DNA of 38,990 nucleotides from Patulibacter medicamentivorans (lineage in GTDB: Bacteria; Actinomycetota; Thermoleophilia; Solirubrobacterales; Solirubrobacteraceae): assembly GCF_000240225.1 (NCBI RefSeq), contig NZ_AGUD01000017.1:1-38990 (forward strand). Direction: 5' to 3'. The notes under the pieces are model-generated. The model was not told the origin of the DNA, made no database searches, and saw nothing but the letters and a program-made list of their open reading frames with translations. The position numbers and the translations under genes were made by a program. Shown here piece by piece: positions 32,064 to 38,990 of the stretch (positions are counted from its first letter, which is position 1; each line of letters starts with the position of its first letter).

Positions 32064-32597
32064 ATGCCCTGGAATCCCGGAGACGACCTCGTCGCGGTGC
32101 AGCGCGGCCCCGAGCCCGGCGGGCTCGGCGGCGCCTACCGCGTGCTCGGCGAGACCCTGCGTGGCCTCAAGACCTCGTTCGGACGCGTCGTCGAGGGCAC
32201 CACGACGATCGAGTACCCCGAGCAGAAGACGCCGGTCTACCCGCGCTTCCGCGGCCGTCACCGGCTGCACACGTTCGAGGACACCGGGCTGGAGAAGTGC
32301 GTCGGCTGCTCGCTCTGCGCCGCCGCCTGCCCGGCCGACTGCATCCGCGTCGTCGCGGCCGAGAACGACCCGATCGACCGCGTCTCGGGCGGCGAGCGCT
32401 ACGCCGCCGTCTACGAGATCAACATGAGCCGCTGCATCTTCTGCGGCTACTGCGAGATGGCCTGCCCGTTCGACGCGATCACGATGGGCCACGACTACGA
32501 GCTGGCCGACTACAACCGCTCGGACCTGATCTTCACCAAGGAGATGCTGCTCCAGGAGCCGCCCGTGCGCACGCCGCTGCGGGCGGAGGGGGAGTAG
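32064..32597 (+). CDS. nuoI: NADH-quinone oxidoreductase subunit I
   Basis: NuoI carries the two 4Fe-4S clusters N6a and N6b leading to N2. Both ferredoxin motifs are complete: CVGCSLCAAACPADC and CIFCGYCEMACPFDA. The 177-aa protein starts MPWNPGDDL at ATG 32064, 21 nt after nuoH. This is one of the few nuo junctions here that is not overlapping, and no strong ribosome site is visible. The family-typical TIEYPEQKTPVYPRFRGRH precedes the first motif. Confidence 0.96.
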   Translation: MPWNPGDDLVAVQRGPEPGGLGGAYRVLGETLRGLKTSFGRVVEGTTTIEYPEQKTPVYPRFRGRHRLHTFEDTGLEKCVGCSLCAAACPADCIRVVAAENDPIDRVSGGERYAAVYEINMSRCIFCGYCEMACPFDAITMGHDYELADYNRSDLIFTKEMLLQEPPVRTPLRAEGE

Positions 32598-32607
32598 CCG
32601 CGGCGCC

Positions 32608-33306
32608 ATGAACGAGGTCCTCTTCTTCATCGCCGGCCCGCTGGCCGTGATCGCCGCCCTCGGGGTGGTCGTCCTGCGCAACCCGTTCTACGCGGTGCTG
32701 TCGCTGGTCGCCCACCTGCTGTCGCTGGCGGCGCTCTTCCTGCTGCTCTACGCCCCGTTCGTCGCCGTGGTCCAGGTGATGGTCTACGTCGGCGCGGTGA
32801 TGGTGCTCTACGTCTTCGTCAACGCCTACGTCGGCGGCGCGACCGACGCCACCGGCGGGCCCGCGCCGACGCTGCGCTGGCTCTCCTATGCGATCGGGAT
32901 CGGCGTCCTCGCCACCGTCGTGGTCGCCACGCTCGGCTCGAGCCTCAAGGCGATCGACAGCGACGGGGCCAAGATCGGGGCCGACTTCGGCTCGCCCGGC
33001 CAGATCGGCGAGCTGCTGCTGACCCGCTTCCTGCTGCCCTTCGAGGCGGCCTCGTTCCTGCTGCTGGTGGCCGCCGTCGGCGCCGTCGTCCTGGCCCGCC
33101 GCCGCCGCGGCGTGCTGCCGGGCGAGGATCGGATGATCGCGGCGCTCGACCTGCTGGCGCCGACCGGCACCGGCTCGATGCGCGAGGGCGTCGGCGCCGT
33201 CAACCCGGTCCCGGGCGCGCTCAGCGCCCACATCACGCCGTCGACCGGCGCGGGCTCGCCGCCGGCGTCGGGCACCCGCGGCGACATCGACGGGGAGGAC
33301 GACTGA
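32608..33306 (+). CDS. nuoJ: NADH-quinone oxidoreductase subunit J
   Basis: NuoJ is a five-helix membrane-arm subunit. Core features are VVVLRNPFYAVLSLV, AVVQVMVYVGAVMVLYVFV and LTRFLLPFEAASFLLLVAAVGAVVLA. The 232-aa length includes a tail of some 50 residues after the last helix, rich in Gly, Pro, Ser and Thr and ending in DIDGEDD, which is probably disordered. A GGAGGGGGAG ribosome site lies in the end of nuoI. The stop overlaps an 18-codon micro-ORF. Confidence 0.93.
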   Translation: MNEVLFFIAGPLAVIAALGVVVLRNPFYAVLSLVAHLLSLAALFLLLYAPFVAVVQVMVYVGAVMVLYVFVNAYVGGATDATGGPAPTLRWLSYAIGIGVLATVVVATLGSSLKAIDSDGAKIGADFGSPGQIGELLLTRFLLPFEAASFLLLVAAVGAVVLARRRRGVLPGEDRMIAALDLLAPTGTGSMREGVGAVNPVPGALSAHITPSTGAGSPPASGTRGDIDGEDD

Positions 33307-33362
33307 TGGTCATCGGCATCGACCTGGGTTCCGCCCCTCACCCCCGCCAGGAGAACGGCTGA
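33306..33362 (+). CDS. Micro-ORF of 18 codons bridging nuoJ and nuoK
   Basis: ATG 33306 shares one base with the nuoJ stop (TGATG). The frame encodes 18 residues (MVIGIDLGSAPHPRQENG), and its TGA shares one base with the nuoK ATG at 33362. The nuoK ribosome site (AGGAG) lies inside it. It may be a coupling element that keeps ribosomes translating from nuoJ to nuoK rather than a functional peptide. It is too short to judge by composition. Confidence 0.35.
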   Translation: MVIGIDLGSAPHPRQENG

Positions 33363-33661
33363 TGGCGATCGGTTGGTATCTGGCGGTCTCCGCGATCGTC
33401 TTCGCGATCGGCGCCGCGGGCGTCATCACCCGCCGCAACCCGCTGCTGGTCCTGGTCTGCCTCGAGCTGATGCTCAACGCCGGCAACCTGGCGCTGATCT
33501 CGTTCGCGCGGATGCACGGCTCGCAGGAGGGCCAGGTCTTCGCGCTGGTGGTGATGGTCGTCGCCGCGGCCGAGGTCGCCGTCGGCCTCGGGATCGTCGT
33601 CGCCCTGTACCGCAACCGCGTCGCCGTCGACGTCGACGAGCTGCGGGAGCTGCAGGGATGA
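33362..33661 (+). CDS. nuoK: NADH-quinone oxidoreductase subunit K
   Basis: NuoK is a three-helix subunit that takes part in proton transfer. Both functional glutamates are present: E in LVCLELMLNAGNL (helix 2) and E in VVAAAEVAVGLGIVVAL (helix 3). The 99-aa length is normal. The start ATG overlaps the micro-ORF stop and AGGAG lies 6 nt upstream. The stop overlaps the second micro-ORF as ATGA. Confidence 0.97.
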   Translation: MAIGWYLAVSAIVFAIGAAGVITRRNPLLVLVCLELMLNAGNLALISFARMHGSQEGQVFALVVMVVAAAEVAVGLGIVVALYRNRVAVDVDELRELQG

Positions 33662-33752
33662 CCGCCGCACCGCTGCCCTCTTCCATGCCCCACTGCGTTC
33701 TCGCGGCGACCGCCGCCACCCCACCCGTCCCCGGCCCGAACGGGGGTGCCCG

Positions 33753-33756
<4 letters not shown>
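33658..33756 (+). CDS. Micro-ORF of 32 codons bridging nuoK and nuoL
   Basis: ATG 33658 overlaps the nuoK stop (ATGA), and the TGA at 33754-33756 overlaps the nuoL ATG at 33753 (ATGA). The 32 residues (starting MTAAPLPSSMPHCVLAA, then Pro/Gly-rich) show no membrane segment. It exactly fills the gap of 91 nt between the two genes. Whether the peptide has a role or only links translation is unknown. Confidence 0.4.
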
Positions 33757-35792
<2,036 letters not shown>

Positions 35793-35796
35793 TCCG

Positions 35797-37515
35797 ATGC
35801 CGCACCTCTCGATCATCCTCTGGCTGCCGCTGGCCTTCGCGCTCGCCGGGTTCTTCATGCCCGGCAAGAGCGTGCGCTGGCTGTCGCTCGGCGGCTCGCT
35901 GCTGACGCTGGCCCTGGTCGTCGCCTACCTCTTCGACTTCGAGTCGGCCAAGAGCGGGCTGCAGCACCCGACCGACGAGACCTGGATCAGCGCCCTCGGC
36001 GTCCACTACCAGCTCGGCATCGACGGGCTCAACGTCTGGCTGCTGCTGCTGGCGGCCGTCGGGTTCACGTTCTCGATCGCCTGGTCGGCGCCGAAGGACG
36101 ACGCGGCCTCGCTCGAGCGCCCGCAGCAGTACTACTTCCACCTCGGGCTGGCCCAGACCGCCGTCATCGGGGCGCTGATCGCGCAGGACCTGATCCTGTT
36201 CGTGGCGTTCTTCGACCTGATGCTGATCCCGTTCTTCTTCCTCACCGCGCAGTGGGGCGAGGGCGCCGATCGCACCAAGGCCGTCACGAAGATGGTCATC
36301 TACACGCTGGTCGGCTCGCTGCTGATGCTGGTCGGCGCGATCGCCCTCGGCGTGCTGGCCACGCCCGACGGGCAGCAGGTCAGCTTCTCGTTCGCCGACC
36401 TCGCCCAGCGCGCGGTCCCCGAGGGCAGCCAGGGCTGGATCTTCGCCTGCTTCGCCGCGGCCTTCCTGGTCAAGATGCCGGCGTTCCCGATCCACGGCTG
36501 GCTGCGCGACGGCTACAAGGCGATGCCGCTGCCGGTCCTGGCGGTCTTCTCCGGCGTCCTCAGCAAGGTCGCGATCTACGGCTTCCTGCGGGTCGCGCTG
36601 CCGCTGCTGCCGCAGGGCGCCGCCGACCTGCGCTGGGTCGTCCTGATCATCGCCGTGCTGTCGATCCTCTACGCCAGCTCGATCGCGCTGACGACCACCG
36701 ACGCGCGGCTGGTGCTGGCGTTCTCGTCGGTCGCGCAGCTGGGCTTCATCACGCTCGGCGTCTTCAGCTTCCGCACCGACGGCGCCAGCGGCGCGCTGCT
36801 GCAGTCGGTCAACCACGGGCTGGTGGTGCTGCCGGCGTTCCTGGCGGTCGGCGTGCTGTCGGCACGGGCCGGCGGCTCCGAGGACATCCGCGACATGGGC
36901 GGCGTGGCCTTCCGCGCGCCGATCTTCGCGGTCCTGTTCGTGATCGTGACCTACGCCGTGTTGGCGATGCCCGGCAGCGCGAACTTCGTCGGCGAGTTCC
37001 TGATCCTGCGCGGCACCTGGGAGGGGGCCTCGATCGCGCTCGCGGTCGTCGCCTCGCTCGGCGTCGCGCTGGCGGCGGTCTACGCCCTGCGGCTGTTCAT
37101 CCGCACGACCCACAACCGGGTCGGCCCGCGCGTGACCAGCCGCGAGCTGCGGCCGGCCGAGCTGGTCCTGCTGGCGGTGCCGGTGGCGCTGATCCTGGCG
37201 CTCGCCGTCTACCCGCAGAAGACGATCCACGCCGGCGAGCGGGCCGCGACGCGGTCGGTGCTCGGCGCGGCCGTCGCCGCCGATCCCGAGGGCGCCCGCA
37301 AGATGCTGGCCGACGACGCGCGGACCGGCGGCGAGGCCGCCGTGGAGCTGGCCGGCGAGGCCGCCGGCCGCCCGTCCGGCAGCGCCGCCGAGGAGCCCGC
37401 GACGCCCGGGCAGCAGTCCGGCGCACCCCAGGGCGACGTGCCGATCGACCCGACCACCGGCCAGCCGGTGCCCGGCGGGTCCTCCACTCCAGCGACCCCG
37501 GGAGCAGGCCGATGA
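35797..37515 (+). CDS. nuoM: NADH-quinone oxidoreductase subunit M (extended C-terminus)
   Basis: NuoM is the middle antiporter-like subunit. The signatures GIDGLNVWLLLLAAV, AAFLVKMPAFPIHGWLRDGY with the TM7 lysine, and LVLAFSSVAQLGFITLG are all seen. The TM5 glutamate position is aspartate: FFDLMLIPFFFLTAQWG, Asp140. Helices end near residue 475. A tail of about 95 residues follows, first helical and Ala/Glu-rich and then Pro/Gly/Ser-rich, which is unusual for NuoM. The 572-aa gene starts 4 nt after the nuoL stop and its stop overlaps nuoN. Confidence 0.96.
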   Translation: MPHLSIILWLPLAFALAGFFMPGKSVRWLSLGGSLLTLALVVAYLFDFESAKSGLQHPTDETWISALGVHYQLGIDGLNVWLLLLAAVGFTFSIAWSAPKDDAASLERPQQYYFHLGLAQTAVIGALIAQDLILFVAFFDLMLIPFFFLTAQWGEGADRTKAVTKMVIYTLVGSLLMLVGAIALGVLATPDGQQVSFSFADLAQRAVPEGSQGWIFACFAAAFLVKMPAFPIHGWLRDGYKAMPLPVLAVFSGVLSKVAIYGFLRVALPLLPQGAADLRWVVLIIAVLSILYASSIALTTTDARLVLAFSSVAQLGFITLGVFSFRTDGASGALLQSVNHGLVVLPAFLAVGVLSARAGGSEDIRDMGGVAFRAPIFAVLFVIVTYAVLAMPGSANFVGEFLILRGTWEGASIALAVVASLGVALAAVYALRLFIRTTHNRVGPRVTSRELRPAELVLLAVPVALILALAVYPQKTIHAGERAATRSVLGAAVAADPEGARKMLADDARTGGEAAVELAGEAAGRPSGSAAEEPATPGQQSGAPQGDVPIDPTTGQPVPGGSSTPATPGAGR

Positions 37516-38990
37516 GCGCCGTCGTCTCGGCCGCCGTCAAGGCGCCCCACATCGACTGGGCCGGCTTCTCGCCGGTGCTCGCGCTGTTCGTCGGCGCGGT
37601 CGTCGTCCTGCTCGTCGGCCTGCTGCGCTCGCGGCTCGCCCGCGAGCGGGCCGTCCCGTTCCTGAGCATCGTCGCCTTCGGCGCCGCCGCCGGCCTGGCG
37701 GTCTGGCAGTGGGACGAGCGCGGCAGCCTGATCTCCGGCGCGCTGGCGCTCGACCCGCTGGCCCTGATCGGCACGATCGGCGTCGGGGTGGCCGGGATCG
37801 CCGCGGTCCTGCTGTCGATCGGCGCGACCGCCCCGCGCGAGGCCGCCCACGGCGAGTACCACGCGCTGCTGCTGGTCTCCGCGGCCGGCATGGCGCTGTT
37901 CGCCGGCGCCCAGAACCTGGTCACGACCTTCCTCGGCCTCGAGCTGCTGTCGGTCCCGCTGTACGTCCTGGCCGCGACCGAGCTGCACCGCCGCCGCTCG
38001 CTGGAGTCGGGGCTGAAGTACCTGATCGTCGGCTCGGTCGGCTCGGCCACGCTGCTCTACGGCCTGGCGCTGATCTACGGCGCGACCGGCTTCACCGACT
38101 ACGCGGCGATCGCCCGCGAGATCGGCTCCGACAGCGGCCTGCGCGACGACCCGCTGCTGCTCGGCGGCGTCGCGATGGTGATCGTCGGCCTCTGCTTCAA
38201 GGCCTCGGTGGCGCCGTTCCACCAGTGGACGCCCGACGTCTACGAGGGCGCGCCGACCGCGGTCACCGCCTTCATGGCGACCGCGACCAAGGTCGCGACG
38301 CTGATCGCGATGGTGCGGCTGTTCGACGTCGCGCTGCCCGGCCTGTCGAGCGTCTGGGGCCCGGCGCTGGCGGCGCTGGCAGCGATCGCGATGATCGTCG
38401 GCAACGTCGGCGCGCTCGGCCAGGGATCGGTCAAGCGGCTGCTGGCGTACTCCTCGGTCGCCCAGGCCGGGTACATGCTGGTCGGCGTGGTCGTCGCGAC
38501 GCCGCTGGGGGCCCAGGCAACCGTCTTCTACGTGCTCGCCTACGTCGTCATGACGGCGGCGGCGTTCGCGGTCGTGACGGCCGTCGAGCGCGACAGCGGC
38601 AGCGATCACCAGCAGGCGTTCGCCGGCCTCGGCCGTCGCCGCCCGCTCCACGCCGTCGCCCTGACGCTGTCGCTGCTCGGCCTCGCCGGGGTCCCCGCCA
38701 CCGTCGGCTTCGTCGCCAAGCTGCGACTGGTCGAGGCAGCCGTCGACGGCGACTACGCCTGGCTGGCGATCATCCTCGTGGTCGGCTCGATGATCTCGTT
38801 CGGCTACTACCTGCGGGTGGTCGCCAGGGTCTGGGCAGAGGAGCCGCAGGACGCCCCGGCGAGCGCCGCCCTGGCGCTCCGCGAGACGCCCCAGCTGGCC
38901 GGCGCCGACCCCGCCGGGGACGCCGAGGCCGGCGTTCGCGCGCCGACGACCGCGCCGAGCGCGGCGGTCGCGATCGGCGGTCCGCGGCTG
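37512..38990 (+). CDS. nuoN: NADH-quinone oxidoreductase subunit N (partial, C-terminus beyond window)
   Basis: NuoN is the third antiporter-like subunit. 493 codons are present with no stop. The TM5 glutamate is kept (TTFLGLELLSVPLYVLA), as is the TM7 lysine (VGLCFKASVAPFHQWTPDVYEG). VKRLLAYSSVAQAGYMLVG is also typical. After the segment GYYLRVVARVWAEE the sequence becomes Ala/Pro/Gly-rich (about 45 residues to the window edge), a region where family members usually have a short loop before the last helix. The ATG overlaps the nuoM stop (GATGAG). Confidence 0.96.
   Translation, partial: MSAVVSAAVKAPHIDWAGFSPVLALFVGAVVVLLVGLLRSRLARERAVPFLSIVAFGAAAGLAVWQWDERGSLISGALALDPLALIGTIGVGVAGIAAVLLSIGATAPREAAHGEYHALLLVSAAGMALFAGAQNLVTTFLGLELLSVPLYVLAATELHRRRSLESGLKYLIVGSVGSATLLYGLALIYGATGFTDYAAIAREIGSDSGLRDDPLLLGGVAMVIVGLCFKASVAPFHQWTPDVYEGAPTAVTAFMATATKVATLIAMVRLFDVALPGLSSVWGPALAALAAIAMIVGNVGALGQGSVKRLLAYSSVAQAGYMLVGVVVATPLGAQATVFYVLAYVVMTAAAFAVVTAVERDSGSDHQQAFAGLGRRRPLHAVALTLSLLGLAGVPATVGFVAKLRLVEAAVDGDYAWLAIILVVGSMISFGYYLRVVARVWAEEPQDAPASAALALRETPQLAGADPAGDAEAGVRAPTTAPSAAVAIGGPRL

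Overview
The window is very GC-rich, and most genes use G or C almost exclusively at third codon positions. Coding density is high, with many ATGA or TGATG stop/start overlaps. Together with a complete 14-subunit type I NADH dehydrogenase operon and frequent leaderless-looking starts, this suggests a high-GC actinomycete, perhaps Thermoleophilia/Solirubrobacterales. That placement is inference; there is no rRNA or marker tree here.

Layout. (1) 1-2.7 kb, minus strand: sbcD followed by sbcC (cut by the window edge), a DNA double-strand-break nuclease pair. (2) 3.0-5.2 kb, plus strand: an Abi-alpha (DUF4393)-like gene overlapping a DUF445 membrane-protein gene, closed by a strong hairpin terminator. 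(3) 5347-5435: tRNA-Ser(UGA). (4) 5.6-12.7 kb: an accessory-looking island with more relaxed codon use. It has two paralogous ECF sigma genes, each followed by a one-pass membrane protein placed as its anti-sigma partner, and an XRE regulator. It also has two small secreted four-cysteine proteins and three further exported proteins. Both membrane partners and the three exported proteins share one C-terminal domain, here called the 'PDG' domain after its core motif. I recognise no named system in this region and consider it the best candidate for something undescribed. (5) 12.9-23.1 kb: housekeeping and metabolic genes: acyl-CoA synthetase, CDF metal exporter, DUF3817-like membrane protein, EamA transporter, serS, a secreted hypothetical protein, TrmH/SpoU RNA methyltransferase, lipoprotein cytochrome c, cupredoxin-like protein, flavin reductase-like protein and a small membrane protein. 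(6) 23.4-38.99 kb, plus strand: nuoA to nuoN, with nuoN cut by the window end.

How the genes work together. NuoEFG oxidise NADH, NuoBCDI pass electrons to quinone, and NuoAHJKLMN form the membrane proton-pumping arm. Two micro-ORFs exactly bridge the nuoJ-K and nuoK-L gaps. NuoL lacks the normally conserved TM5 glutamate. In the island, the simplest model is that each sigma factor is held by its membrane partner and released on an outside signal. The partners' outer domain is related to the neighbouring exported proteins, which suggests ligand mimicry or shared binding; this is inference.
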